A stretch of 64,000 nt of DNA, from positions 8,768,501 through 8,832,500 of the forward strand of contig OX359286.1 in assembly GCA_947179155.2 (NCBI GenBank), read 5' to 3'. Each line of letters opens with the position of its first letter. Position 1 is the first letter of the stretch. Positions 35,701 through 49,400 of the stretch are shown here, piece by piece. The position numbers and the translations under genes were made by a program. The notes below the pieces were generated by a model that was given only the letters and a program-made list of their open reading frames with translations, had not been told where the DNA came from and ran no database searches. Origin of the DNA: Hedera helix. Its lineage: Eukaryota; Streptophyta; Magnoliopsida; Apiales; Araliaceae.

Positions 35701-37636
35701 TTGATTATATTATGATTATAGGTTGTCCAAGAAATGATAATTAGCTGTTAAGTTAGTAATCAAACAACGAGGCAAGTTTTCCTAAATCCTAATCTTGAAT
35801 CATTTTCAAATGTTATATTGAGTTATGCTCTCTAAATTATATAGATATTCCACTTTCTTGAATATTGATTACAGTTGATGTTATAGATTGTTCAATTAAA
35901 ATTGAAATTCTCTGTTGTTACTCACATTCATTCTTAAGCATCATCCATAACGAATCATAATTGTTAATTAATGAGTTGATGATTATGAGTCTATGCCATT
36001 TGTTCGGCTAGACTTTTGATACAACTGAATTTCAAATTACCATTTATTGTTAAATGCTGAGCCAAACCAAATTGTTTTGGGTGCGTACTCTTAGAAACTG
36101 AGATGAACAACCCTGTTCCAGGGGATATGCTTGTCGGATGCTTTAAATTCCGATATTCCGTGGTATGCGGTAATATGATGTGCACAATCATAGGTACGAG
36201 AAGCCGATCACCTCGAGTACGGGTTTAAGGTTTTATTTTTATTATGACACCTACAGGTTATCAGTGTTACCACTGACTAACATATGTTCAATGGTCTTGT
36301 GACCCCTCAATATAATTCTCATTTATTATGTTTTAAAAGATAATTTCATCAATTATTTTCTTCCATTTGAAATGTGATCATGTTACGTTATTGTTATAAA
36401 TTATTTTTCCTCATGATGCACTATTATTCAATTCATTATACTTGTTGAGCATTTCAGTTGCTCATTCTTGCCTAATTAATGTGACGCAAACAAAGATGTT
36501 AAACCTGAGGGTATAAATAAGAAAGACAAAGGCAAAGGAAAGATGTCGGAGTGAAGAAATGATGAAATATCCTTTGCTTGTAGTTTTAAATCTATTTTGT
36601 GGTTGTAGATATGAAATATGTACCCTAATAACGTTATGTGTATATAAAGGTTGATGACCCTGGGGGTTTATTAGATATCTTTTGTATTATGTTGAACCTT
36701 AATAAATGTATTATATATTAATAATATTTGTGAGTAGTGGTAAATGAAGTCAGAATACATGAATCGTGAGCACCAAATTCAAGGTTCAAGGAGCCTGAAA
36801 TTGGGGGCGTCACAAGTTCTAATTAATTTATTCTAATACCGGTTTAATACGGAGAACCTAAAGAGTTACACCGCAAAAGAAAAATATTTATTTAAGAAGT
36901 GAATAGCGTAATCATAATAATAAATTAAGTATATTTGATTTATACTATGGTGAGAGAATAAATTAAATAGATTAATTTTTATTATTTAGTCTTTTAGAAA
37001 TACTAATTATAAATTAATAAGAGGATTCTTATTATTATTAGTATTATTATTATTTAGTTTCTAAATGATTTAGGAATTAATTAATAAGAGAACTCTCATA
37101 ATAAATAATTAAGTTCTTAAATGGTTTAGAAATTATATTATTATATTAAATTAATTTAGTTCCTAATTACATTGTGAGTTAAATTAAAACCATAGTCCTA
37201 AAGATTTTAGGATGATTGGATAAATTTATAAATAAGAGGAGTCTTATTATGATTTAAGGTTACTCATATATTCTCTACATCTAAGGAATTAGAAGAGAGA
37301 GAAAACCAGGGTTTGCCACTACCCATTTCTTAAATTCATATTTTTCTTGATGGATCACCTCTAGAGGCTACACACTTGGGCAGTTAACGTTAATCAAATG
37401 AATCTAATTGGTGGATTTGGAGAAAAAACATGAAGGAATTGGAGTTGAACTCGTACATGTGGAAGCTTTAGTTCTACAAGGGTATAATTATCTAAGTCCT
37501 TCTTATTTAATTAATAATTACACATATAAGACGATCCTAGTTATGATTTGTAAAATTTTAAAATTTGATTATACCATGATTTCGCTATTATTATGCAATT
37601 TGATTGTATGTTGATGGATATTTTATAAACCAATAG
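32761..37636 (+). mobile_element. Copia 3' tail plus LTR, copy 2, split by a solo LTR
   Basis: It matches copy 1 from agtatgcacacaa to ...aaccaatag. The LTR proper probably starts at about 32876 (TGTTAAATTAATTG). Bases 33760-36814 plus one duplication are a later insertion. As it follows RNase H it is the element's natural 3' LTR. Confidence 0.65.
33760..36814 (+). mobile_element. Solo gypsy-type LTR, 3055 bp
   Basis: It starts TGTAATATACAGGG and ends GGGGGCGTCACA, flanked by ggttc (33755-33759) and agttc (36815-36819), a 5-bp duplication with one change. The uninterrupted copia sequence (ggaattgttctaattgattt at about 30208) confirms the empty site. It shares with the TGTGAGGATCC family the block 'catgtcactatgcgtgtaca', 'aatattttatatacactata', the agaag|gtataaa donor motif at 35015-35024 and a degenerate GC island (35250-35300). 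No internal sequence is present. Confidence 0.8.
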
Positions 37637-40600
37637 TTTAGTTAGGACACTAAATAATTTGAAGACTAACTCTACAATCACATATTGAAGACAACTATTT
37701 TCGTAGAGTTTAGAGGTCTGACAAGCAGTGATAGGTCTGTAGTCAAACATGTGACCTCGACTCATCCTCTTAAAGTTGATCTTATCTTATACTATGAGTC
37801 AGCGATAAGGACAAAGGAGACAACATAACTTTTCAATAGCTAGCTATGCAAGGATAAAGACATATGTTTGTTGTTGCATTAAATGTAGGATAAAAGATAG
37901 TGACAACTTGCGGTCCTGTAGAAAATATTTGAAGTCAAAGGAATTAAACATTGAGATGTGTCCCTGGCTATTTGGAGTAATGATAACAATATAATTTAAA
38001 GGGCAAAATTCAAGGAACTGCTATAAAAGGATTGTTACATCAACATTGGCTGCGACTGTAACAACCCCGAAATTCGACAAACCTTATTACTTTAATTTTC
38101 ATGTTTATTATACATTATTTTCCTTACGTCCAAATTTCAGTTCGTTAATAAATCTTAAATTACCTTATTTAATTAATTAATTGATTTTACATCATCAACA
38201 ATAATTGAATTAAAACGTTTTGGCATTTAAAACTTAACACTTCGATCCTAGTCCTTGGATCGCAACCTTTACATTTTCTTTCTGTTACAAGTATCGTAAA
38301 GCTCAACATTCAAAATTTAATATTGTTTCTAAATATTATTTATTTCATAATTCATAATTAGATATATAATGCTCTCTATCGTCACAACTATCTTGAACAA
38401 TTACAGTTCACAATTAACTCTATTCGTCCTATTCGGATCCAATTTATATGTACATACAAAACATCAATGTAACCTTCGCAAATTTACCCACATTGAGTTA
38501 TGTTATCGAAAATATAACAATTACATTCACAACCTTCTAGTTTAATCCATCTCTAAGATAATCCGATATTCCTGAAATTTGTTTCTTTACCTGCAAAAAT
38601 TTATATTATGCAAAAATAAGCACTAGGGTTCAGCAAGTTCAACAGTGTGTATATAACACATAACATAACATGCTCTGTGTGTGACATACATCATGTGTCG
38701 TACTTCTACTAGAGCAATATATCTCACGTGCATCATATCTATTTTAGATTAACAATTTTCTAAAGAAAACATCAGACTATTTCACATATAGTCACATAAT
38801 TGCACTGAAGGCACATCTCGGTCACATTAACCACAAATCACATAACACATAATTTCTATACGCATTTGAACAAAATAAGCATATAACATCATATGACAAT
38901 TAAAATCAAGTACTGAAGAACTTGCCTCGGTCCAAAATTAATAAATAATCAATTTATTATTCTCCACGTACAACCTACAGTAAATCAATTAAATGATAAT
39001 TGATTAGCACTCTACTATATTAATTTAATTAATATAAAACATATTCAATGCGGATAACCCGGCTCGTTGGAAAAAATTTATTGTATTCGGTTGTCCGGAT
39101 TTAATTTAACAATTTTTAAAATTTTAAACTTACTAGATTAATATTTAAAATATTTAAATATTAATCTCCAATATTTAATATTTTTACAAAAATATTAAAT
39201 TTAATGTCCAAATATCATTTCTATATTTCTTTATAATTTTTAAACAATTTTTAAACATTTATTTAATTAAAAACTAATTTTTGAGGGTATTTTCGTAATT
39301 TTCGCAACTTTAGGGACAAAATTGTAATTTCTCGAAAAGACAGGTGGCACGATCGTAATTTGTCGAGGCCAGGACACGCTCAGTATCTTCTAAAAAGGTC
39401 GGGGGCACGCTGGTAATTAACCAGCGGTGCCGACCGCGCAATGCGCGGCCCCCTTCTGCTGCCGACGCCAAACGGCGTCGTTTTCCCTGCCAGTTACTGA
39501 TGCCTCCGTGCATGGCGCGGGTTCCTTCTTCGCGTGCCCCAAAACGCCGACGTTTCAGCCCAATTTTCGGAAAAAAATGGCCGCCGCACAATGCGCGGGC
39601 GGCCTTTATTTCCTTCTTCTTCTTTATCTCGGCAATAGTAGACCAACCAAACAAAATTCATCAATTTTTACACAAAACTTTCACAACATAATTACTCTAA
39701 AAATCATATAATTCTCATATATACATCTAAAAATTATCTAGAATAATTATTCTAATTATTTTTTAATTTTTCATAAAATTAATTTATCACTAAAAATACA
39801 TAAATAAATCAAATAAATTAATTTTATACCTATCTAAAGTTTGAAAATCTTTCTCTTGAAGCTTGTTCTACACTTCTTGGCACCAAAAATTTTCTCCCTC
39901 TTGGTGGTGATGAAGCTCTCGGTTGGTGGTGATGACGGTGATGGTGGTGGTGGGTGGAAGAAAAAGATAATGTATGTGTTTGGTTTTTTATTCTTTGTGT
40001 GCATGTTTTTTTTTGTTTCTATTTCTTTTCTTTTATATATCACTAAGAGCATTAAATCATTTGGAGAGTAAAAACAATTCCACCGCCTCTTTCATAACCG
40101 ACTTTGGTTTTCGGATAGCACAAAATTCAAGCATATTAAATATTTTCATTACATTGCGTAGTTATTTCGTGTAATAAATATTTTATATAATGTATATAAA
40201 ATATTTATTTTAATGTACTAAAAATCATAAATTGATTTATAAATAATATTTATACCTTTTTATGTATTTTATATGACAAATTTTGTACACGCATAATGAC
40301 ATGCGTGTAATTATATGAGATAATTTATACCTCCAAAATTAATAAAATAATACATACAACATATAAAAATTATTTTTCATACTTTTTCACTTCGTTACTT
40401 GGACAACATGTTTCATTAACATGTTTACCTTTCTAAAATATTATCCCCATAAAAATCATAAAAATTCCATTATACATAAACATAATTTTTAATAAATTAA
40501 AACATCCCTTCTCCTCATTTATTTTCCCATTTCTTTACTATTTGACACACTTTAAATATACACCATATAATAACATATTGTACCATTTGTACAATTATAT

Positions 40601-41860
40601 TTCCTTTCTTAATTAATGTATTCTCCTTATATAAATTATATAATCATTTTTATATAATTTATATAATTATATTTCCTTACTATTTACTTTAACTTTCTTT
40701 TATATAAATTACATAATTTATTATTATATAATTTATATAATTACTTTTTCTTCTTAAATAATTTCAACTTCCTCCATAATTATTGATTAATCCTAAAATC
40801 AATAATTATGTTATTACAACTCCCTCATTAGCTTTTTATTAATTTTTGGATTAATTTAATTATTAATCCCTTTATTTTCATAATTAATGAAATTTATAAT
40901 TGTAACAATTAAACATAAACACATATATACATACAAATGTATATATATACATATCTTAATTCATATATCTTACATTACCATATAACACCATTTAAATAAT
41001 AATTTTTTCACCTCCACAATAATTTTATTGTACCATTACATGTAATTTCTCTTATTCTTAATAAATTATTTTTAAACAATTTATTTACTTTTCAATTATT
41101 TTAATTCAACACCAATTATCACCATCTCTGTACAGATTTAATTTATCAATAAAATCTCATCACACACTTTAAATCACACAAAATATATTAGTCATACGTA
41201 ATTTAAATAACCTTAACAATTTTGTTATTTAAATTCTTATTTAATATTATTAAAGTGATCCCGAAAATTCAGGTCCTCACAGCGACTGATTCTCTGCATC
41301 TGAACACTAAAAGTTCAAATGCTTCACTCTACAATCACTAGACATTGTAACTGCTGTTAAGTCACTTGAAGAGAAACATAAAGCAACTTAGCAGTGACTT
41401 AAACTACAACATTCTCTTAGTGATCTTAGTGATCACTTGTATAGCAAGTCTGTGTGATTTGAAGGATTTTTTGCAAATCAATCTTGTAGCAGTTCTTTGT
41501 GAACTGTGATTGTTGTAATCACCCATCCTTAGTAGATCATCCTTACTCGCGATGTAGAAAAGCGAAGTAGGAGATTTTTGTATTCCGAACTTTTTAAAAT
41601 TCTTGTGCTTTTATTTTATACAATATTTACTTATTGCACTTTAACTACTTTAACACTACGATTCGTTTATAGCTGAACTCTACGATTTGCACTAAATATA
41701 GAACTTTGTTTTTTTCTTTATCTTTAAGGGGTTTTATAAACATATTATGCTATACTTAATTATCAATAAATTAACTTACTTAATTGGTTCGTAATATAAT
41801 TTAAAAATATATATTAAAAAGAATCCATTCAATCTTCTTTCTAGATCTATTTTGTATTTT
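37637..41860 (+). mobile_element. Copia LTR fragment (copy C), split by a solo LTR
   Basis: It shares with copy A the strings cttagtgatcttagtgatca-like, cacccatccttagtagatca, ccgaactttttaaaat and the terminal ccattcaatcttctttctaga (41823-41843). It probably ends about 41860. Its left end is missing, cut by copia copy 2. A solo LTR occupies 38057-41281. Numerous ctctacgattt words are present, as in copies A and B. Confidence 0.5.
38057..41281 (-). mobile_element. Solo LTR of the TGTGAGGATCC family, 3225 bp, duplication gcgac
   Basis: On plus it reads TGTAACAACCCCGAAATTCG...GGTCCTCACA, the reverse of copy 1's ends. It is flanked by gcgac at 38052-38056 and 41282-41286. On minus it has the GC island (GCGCAATGCGC at 39436-39446, a variant near 39586), a CpG-rich aacggcgtcgtttt motif at 39471-39484, the ~60-bp tandem block, and the donor/acceptor pair (39829 to 38591). 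No coding sequence is seen; ORFs over the GC island are incidental. Confidence 0.85.
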
Positions 41861-42480
41861 CAGGACTAATAGAATTCACTTGACATGAGGAACCTGACAT
41901 GCCTTTAAATAGAGATTCTCCTTTATGTTAGTTGGATTACTCACTCTTAGTCGCTAAAAATCCTTGATTGCTCTCTATTATTTTTCTCTCACTTAGTAGC
42001 ACTCATACCGACAGTGTCCCATAGCAGTCATGACCATTAACCTAACATAAGGACGTTGTGTGCAGGTATTTCAGGGCTAAGAAACACCAACATATACCCT
42101 ACCCAACGTAATAGAGATCATCTATAATCTCTCAATTTAGACTAAAAGCATAACATCTCTTTTTGAAGCGAAAATCATAACATTCTAATAAAATACTCCC
42201 GTTGTTTTAAAATATAAGATTAATATTAATTTTTTTAATATCAATTTAAAATATTTTTGAATTAAAAATTGAAATAATTTAATTTAATTTTGAACTGTAC
42301 AATTATAAAAAAAATTATAAACTATCTAAATAATATTTTTAATACAAAATTTATTGTTTTAAATTTAAATAAATGACATTAAATATTTTGAAATTATCCC
42401 ATTAACTTTTAAAAGTCAAACTTAATTCTATAATTTAGACTGTGAGAGCGTACAACATTTCTAATGTAATACAATTTCTA
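41861..42480. other. Unassigned AT-rich sequence
   Basis: About 600 bases with no ORF or clear repeat. The first half (41870-42120) is less AT-rich and could be part of a copia leader after LTR copy C, but no primer site is convincing. Confidence 0.4.
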
Positions 42481-42870
42481 GTAGCCAAAGTAACATGATA
42501 TTTTTTTTATAGCCACGGTTGATTTTTGTATGTCTATCATAAATTATAGGGAATTATTATGTTAACAAGAAAAAAAAATGACATTTCAACAAGATCTCAC
42601 TCACATGAAAATGAATCTCAATTACTATTCATATGAGAAGAGTCTTGCAGAAATATCAGTTTTCTTTGTAAAAAAATATTAATTCCCTAATTATTAGTGG
42701 TAGTAATGGGCAAACAAACCAATTGACAATTAAATTTTTCAATTTTCAACCGTTAGTAGATGTTTATAATTTTTAAAATTTGATTTCAATCCAATTTTCC
42801 TTAAAATCCACTTTTCAATATATATAATTTTATTGTTATCAAAGTAGAGAAATAAAAATTATTCGATAAC
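42481..42870. repeat. Left part of the hairpin-bearing tandem array
   Basis: This stretch aligns with units at 56.6-62.4 kb: 'caagatctcactcacatgaa', 'tattcatatgagaagagt', 'ccgttagtagatgttta', 'aaattattcgataac'. Joined across the Athila-like insertion it continues directly into 56644 (taagaagtacttacattcat), so the array was one block before the insertion. Confidence 0.8.
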
Positions 42871-44377
42871 TGATAAGTGAATTTTATTCCTATTTATTAG
42901 GTATTTTTAGGCTTAATTATTTGTCAATTTTTAGGTATTTTTAGTATTTTAGGTGTTTTATTAATTATTATGTGTTTTTATTATTTTTAGTAATTTTATA
43001 TTATTTTTAATGTTTTTCTATTTATTTTTGTAGAAAAATTAAAGCTGATGGCAAACTTGTAATTAAGGAGGACTGAGTGGCAATTCGGTAATTACAGGAG
43101 CAAGGGGTAACGCATGGCGCGGCTGTAGCATGGTAGCAACATGAAGTGACACCGTTTGGTAGCTGTGCAAAAGGCAGATCAGCTGGGCGCGCAATGCGCG
43201 TGGGCATGCAAAGGGGTTACGCGCAATGCGCGGCCAAGCAGGAAAGAAAAAAATATTAATAAAAGGTGCAGAGCAGCTTTTTGCGTGACAGCTGGCAGCT
43301 TTGTTTCCTTTTTCTTCCTTTCCGCGTGGGATTGCAACAGTGCATGCAAGAATTGTTTAATTAAATATTCAAATGCAAATTGGAATTGGAAAAAAAAATA
43401 AGAATTTTTATATTTATTTATTTTGTATTATAAATCCTACTAGGGTTTGGAAAGTGTAAGTCCTATTAGGGTTAGGAGGTTTTTATGGCCTATAAATAGA
43501 GGGCTTGAGGTACAATGTAATACACAACTTTTTTATTACAAAAATTCTCTCTTCTATTCTTTGGTGTTCTCTACAATTATAAGTAGCTAAATTATTTTTC
43601 TTGGTTTAAGTGATTGAAGCCATCAAGATTTATACACTGTGAGATCTAATTTATTTTCATTGTTCAATTTATATTTTGAGTATTGAATATTTTTCTGTGT
43701 TTAATTTTATGATTAATTCGTTTGATTGCTAGAATGCATACTAGTTTATTATTCGTTGAAATCTACTACTAAATTAAATATCAAATCCGTAATTGTTTGG
43801 TCACTTTAATTTGCGAAGCAATTAAGGTTAATAATTATTTTGCATATCAAAAGATTGTTATATCTTAGAAAAAATATTCATCTAGATTAAATGCAGACGC
43901 TTGGATTGTGTTGTTTAATTCAACGATTTTTCTATTTCTTTACACTGCTACTAGGTTAAATCTTTAGCGTTTGTCTGAGATTATTTAGTAGTAAGGGTTA
44001 TTTAGATCCCTTGTTTCTGCTTAACTAAAATCAAGGAAGGATAGGAACATTATTCGAATGGGAGTAATTATTCCACGTTGAATATTTAAAATATAAATTG
44101 AGTTATTCTTGCATCAGTGATCAGTTGTAAATTCTTGATGGTGGATGTTGACTTAAACCAAGGCTTTTTCTTCTCATTTATTTCATTAAATTACTTGCTT
44201 ATTTATTTTAGTTAATTTTATTTAAATTACTTTTTTGATTAAAAAACCCCCAATTTTAGTTTACAAAACATAAAATTAAATTAATCATTCTCTGTGAGAT
44301 CGACTCTTACTTGCACTACTACATTAATATTTTTCCAAAATAAGATTTTATTTTTGGGTGCTTGAGACATCACACCA
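42871..44377 (+). mobile_element. Athila-like 5' LTR (1507 bp)
   Basis: It runs from TGATAAGTG to CATCACACCA. A TATA box lies at 43491-43500. A GC-rich island at 43110-43235 carries gacaccgtttggta and two GCGCAATGCGC palindromes (43189-43199, 43221-43231). It differs from the 3' LTR by scattered substitutions and small indels, clearly more than separate the Tekay-like LTRs. Confidence 0.9.
43491..43500 (+). promoter_or_regulatory. TATA box of Athila-like 5' LTR
   Basis: Cctataaatagagggc is a near-ideal plant TATA box, conserved at 55752-55761 in the 3' LTR. Transcription probably starts about 30 bases downstream, near the 'gtacaatgtaatacacaac' stretch. Confidence 0.65.
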
Positions 44378-44397
44378 AATTTTTGCGTCGTTGTCGG
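44378..44397 (+). other. Degraded primer-binding site
   Basis: Aatttttgcgtcgttgtcgg directly follows the LTR. Athila-type elements usually have TTTTTGGCGCCGTTGCCGGGG here. Several changes, mostly C/G to T/A, suggest decay. Confidence 0.6.
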
Positions 44398-44481
44398 AGA
44401 ATTGATTGATTTATTTTTGTGTTTTTTTTTATTTTAGTAATTGTTCGTAGTTATTTTTTTTTTTAGTTTAATTGATTGTTT

Positions 44482-45932
44482 ATGACCATAACTCGTTCTA
44501 CTAATCAAAGTAATTTAAGGTTTGATCCAAAAATCGAAAGAACTTTGAGCGGATTAAGGAAAGAAGGGCAAACAAATCTTGAAGCAAAAGACATCATGGT
44601 TGGAAATCGAACTTTGAAGGAACTTGCGGCCTCAGATTTGAATCAAAAACCTTTATGCATAACTTTTCCCAATTTAGATGTTAACACTTCTTTTGAGTTA
44701 AAGTCTGGTCTAATACATCTTTTGCCCACTTTTTATGGACTTGCAGGTGAATATCCTCATAAACACTTAAAAGAATTTCATGTGGTATGCATGAACATGA
44801 AACCTCTCGGAGTGACTGAAGAGAAAATCAAATTAAGAGCTTTTCCATTCTATCTAAAAGATTTTGCTAAAGATTGGCTCTACAATCTGCCATCCGGAAG
44901 TATAACCACATGGGAAGAGGTGAAGAGATTATTCTTGGAGAAATATTTTTCAGCTTCAAGGGCGGCCAGCATACGAAAATAAATTTGCGATGTGAGGCAG
45001 AACCATGGAGAATTCATGTACGAGTATTGGGAACGTTTCAAGAAATTATGTGCAAGCTGCCCCCACCATCAAATCAGCGAGCAACTCCTCATCCAATACT
45101 TCTATGAATGACTCATGTCAACTGATAGAAGCATGATTGATGTTGCTAGTGGAGGTGCTTTGGTGGACAAAATGTCTGAAGCTGTAAGGAACTTAATTGC
45201 AAACATGACGGCTAATTCCCAATAATTTGGCACTAGGCTTGATTTTTCGTCCAAAAATGTCAATGAGGTAAATATTTCTTCCCTTGAGCAACGAATTGAT
45301 AGTCTAACCTCTCTTGTTCGTCAAGTGGCTGTAGGTAATACACAACAAGTAAGAGCTTGTGGGATTTGTGCGGTAGTAGGACATCCAACAGATATGTGCC
45401 CCACTCTTCAAGAGGAGTCCTATGAACAAGTAAATGCAGTAGGTGGTTTTCCTGGTCAACCACAAAGGAGATATGATCCCTACTCGAACACATACAACTC
45501 AGGTTGGAGAGATCATCCTAATTTCAGCTATGGAAATCCACAAGGGAATCAACCCACAAATCCAAACTTTGCAAGCTACCAACAATACAAGCAGCCATAT
45601 CCCAACAAACAACAAGGTCAATCATCTAATTCTAATATGCTTTTAGAGGATTTGGTTAAACAACTTACCACTAACACTTTGCAATTTCAGCAGGACACGA
45701 AGGCAACTATGCAGAATTTGGAAATGCAAATGGGACAAATGGCGACTACAGTCAGTCGATTGGAGGCTCAAGGTTCTGGAAAATTACCATCTCAAACGGT
45801 GGTGAATCCAAAAGAGAACGCAAGGACAATCACTTTGAGAAGTGGTAAAGAGATACAAACTCCGAAAACGACAGAGTTTGCACCAACAGAGCAAGGCAAA
45901 ACAGAAGTAGACCACGCGGACGAAGGCGGCAG
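44482..45932 (+). pseudogene. Athila-like gag
   Basis: The ATG at 44482 opens MTITRSTNQSN. The Gag core reads PHKHLKEFHVVCMNMKPLGV, then LRAFPFYLKDFAKDWLYNLP, then WEEVKRLFLEKYFSASR. A zinc knuckle CGICAVVGHPTDMC lies near 45358, followed by a Gln/Asn-rich tail and a coiled-coil-like LEMQMGQMATTVSRLEAQ. One frame holds throughout. It is interrupted by TAA at 44980-44982, TGA at 45109-45111 and TAA at 45223-45225, and then by the nested element after codon Gly-Gly-Ser. Gag would build the particle; this copy cannot make it. Confidence 0.85.
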
Positions 45933-46413
45933 TGTGACACCCAGGATTTTTGGAGTAATTCCAAATAAGGATTACAATGGAATTAAGTAAAGGTTGGTAT
46001 TTAAAGTCTAGTGTTGAATAATAAAGGTATTAAGGAATGATTTATGAAATATGAAGAAGATTTATGTGAATTAAAGAAAAGAAGGATAAATGTGCAAAGT
46101 ATAAAGGATGTGCAATAGAGAGTATGAAATAAGTGGGTTGAATAAGAGTAAGTATGATTAAAGAAATAAAAAAATTTTGAGAATAAGAAATCAAAGAAAT
46201 TGTGAATTGAGTTAAGAGTTGAATACTTTGACAGTTATGACTATTATGATGTTATCCATGGAATTTATGGATATTAAAGAGGTAAAATATGATTATTATG
46301 GATTTAGTTATTATTTATCAAGATAAAGGCATAGCAAGGCGCTATGAATAAAATACATATGATATTACGATAATTATGATTCCGATGACGGAATCCTGTT
46401 AAGGGGGGAAGAA

Positions 46414-49400
46414 TGTGAGGATCCGAATTTTCAGAAATTACTTAATAAAATTAAATAATAATTTAATTAACAGAATTATTAAGATTGTTTAAATTATTTA
46501 TGAAATTTTATGTGATTTAAGGTATGTGATGAGATTTAATTAGTAAATTAAATCTGTATAGAGATCATGATAAAGTATGTTGAATTAAAATAATTAAAAA
46601 GTAAATAAATTGTTTAAAAACAATTTATGAGGAATAAGAGAAATTTCAGGTAAATGTACAATAAATTGTACAATTAAATTGTTATGGAAATGCAAAAATT
46701 ATGACTTAATAGAGGTTTTGTGGTAATGTGAGATATATGAAATTAGATATGTATATATATACATTTGTGTGTGTATATATTTATATATATATATATAAAT
46801 GTATATATTTAAGTGATAATTATAAATGTTATTAATTATGAAAATTAAGGGATTAATAATGAAATTAATCCAATTTTTAATGAAAAGCGAATGAGGAACT
46901 TAATAAAATTGTAATTATTAATTTTAGATTTATGGTGAAAATTTAGGAATTGATTGAGAAGAAATGTAATTATATAAGTTATATAATAATAAATTATATA
47001 ATTTATATAAGAAAATTAAAGTGATGTATGAAGGAAATTATAATTATATAAATTATATAAGGATAATTATATAATTTATATAAGAATATTAAAATAATGA
47101 GAGAATTAATGAATGTATAATTATTGGTTATATAACTAATTACTAATTATGGAGGAATTTAAGAAATTATTTAAAATGAGAATGTAATTATATAAATTAT
47201 ATAATATTAAATTATATAATTTATATATAAAGAAATTAATGTGAAATGTAAAGAAATGAAATTAAATGAGGAAAAATGAATGTTTTAATTCATTAAAAAT
47301 TATGTTTATGCATAATTGAATTGTTATGACTTTTATGAAGGATAATATTTTAAAAACGTGAACATGTTAGTGTAATATGTTGTCCAAGTAATAAAGTGAA
47401 AAATTATGAAAAATAATTTTTATATGTCCTATGAATTATTTTATAAATTTTGGAGGTATAAATTACCTCATATAATTACATGCATGGCGATATGCGTGTA
47501 CAAAATTTGTCAAGTAAAGTACCCAAAAGAGGTATTAAAATTAATTATAAATCATGATATAATTTTTGGTGAATTAAAATAAATATTTTATATACATTAT
47601 ATAAAATATTTATTACACGATATAATTACGTAATGTATAAAATTTGTATTAATGCATGTGAATTATCCTAAACTTCTGGGCTAAGTCGGTTGGCGTGGTT
47701 AAGGTCGGTGGACTTTTTATTTCCTTCAAAATGGTTAAGTACTCTTAATTATAAAAAGATAAGGAAAGCAACTAAAAAGGGAGAAGAAGAAATAAAATAA
47801 AAGAAAAGAAAAGAAGAGTAAAACACACACTCTCTCCATTCTTCTATCACCATGCCATGCCACCCACCACCGTCAACCTCCATGAGCCGCCAAGAGGATG
47901 TCATCCAAGTATGGAGAAGCATGAAAGGAAGAAAGTTAAGCTTTGAAGGTATAAAAATATTTTTATTAGAATTATTTTGATATTTTAGATGGTTAAATAA
48001 TTTTATGGAAAAATTGTAGATAATTAGTATAATTATTCTAAATAATTTTTAGATGTATACCTATGAATTTCATGATTTTTGGAGTTATTTTGTGGTGAAA
48101 AAGTGAGCAAAAATGGTGAAATTGTGAAAAGTTGGTGTACTGTTCGCGAAGGAAAGGAAGAAGAAAAGAAAAGGCTGTCGCACATGGCGCGGTAGCCGTT
48201 TTTTTTCTGGAATGCGACTTGAAACGACGCCGTTTTGGGGCGTGCGGAAGAAGCTGTCGCGCAATGCGCGGAGGCTTCTGGAAACGACAAGAAACGACGT
48301 TGTTTTGGCGTCGGAAGGGTCGGGCCGCGCGCAATGCGCGGCCGACGACAACGTTGGAAATTACCAGCGTGCCCCTGCCCTTTATGGAAAATACCGAACG
48401 TCTCCTAGACGCTTGATATTAACGGTTATGCCCCCTGCCATTCCAGAAAATACCGAACATGTCCTTAACATTGCGGAAATTACAGAAATGCCCCTGGACT
48501 TTTCAGAAAATTCTGGTTATGTCCCAAAGCCGCGAAAATTATTAAATTGCCCTCAGAAATTAGTTTAATTGAAATAAATGTTTAAAAATTATTCAAAAAT
48601 CATAGAAAATTATAGTAAAATACTAAAAATATAGAAATGATATTTGGGCATTAAATTTAATATTTTTGATTAAATATTAAATATTTGGGATTAATATTTA
48701 AATGTTTAAATATTAATCTAATAAGGTTACAAGCTAGAAAATGATTAAATAAATTTTTCGGACAACCAAATATGTTAAAATTTGTCCAATGAGCTGGTTG
48801 TCCGTATTGAAGGAGTATGATATTAAGTTAAATTAATTTATTAAGGAACGAGGTTAATATAATTAACCATATTATTAAATAATTAGCCCAAAATGGTATT
48901 AATTAATTAAATTGATATCATAAGAGGATAAATAATTATTATTTGATTATTTTATGATCATAGGTTGATCAAGAGAGGGTTTTGAGCTATCAATTTAAAT
49001 AATTGGACGACAGGCAAGTTCTTCAGTCCTTTAATGTTAAATGTTGGACTGTTATGATATATCATTCTTGTTTTAAATGCATACAAATTATGTGCTATGT
49101 GATACGTGATTAATATGACCACAATGTGTACTTGGTGCAACGATATGAATATATATATGAGATATATTGTTCAAGTAGAAGCACAACACGTAATGTATGA
49201 CACACACAGAGCATGTTAAACTATGTGCTACGTGAAGCATAAACTGTTGAACTTGCTGAGCCGTTGTGCTCATTACTTGCTTAATAAACATTTTTGCAGG
49301 AAAGAAATGAATTTCAAGAACATCAGACTATATAAAGATGGATTTTTCTAAAAGGTTGTGAACGTTATTATTATATGTTTATATTAAGAATCAATATGGA

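Noticed and set aside
39310..39711. ORFs of 63-114 codons on both strands
   Set aside because: They span the GC island and tandem block of the solo LTR at 38057-41281. Equivalent frames at 10550-11102 and 48033-48568 change with each copy, so none is conserved protein.
43022..43401. Short ORFs with Cys/Ala-rich sequence on both strands of the Athila-like LTRs (also 55245-55662)
   Set aside because: They lie across the GC-rich island of the LTR, differ between the two LTR copies, and have no start context or homology I can name.
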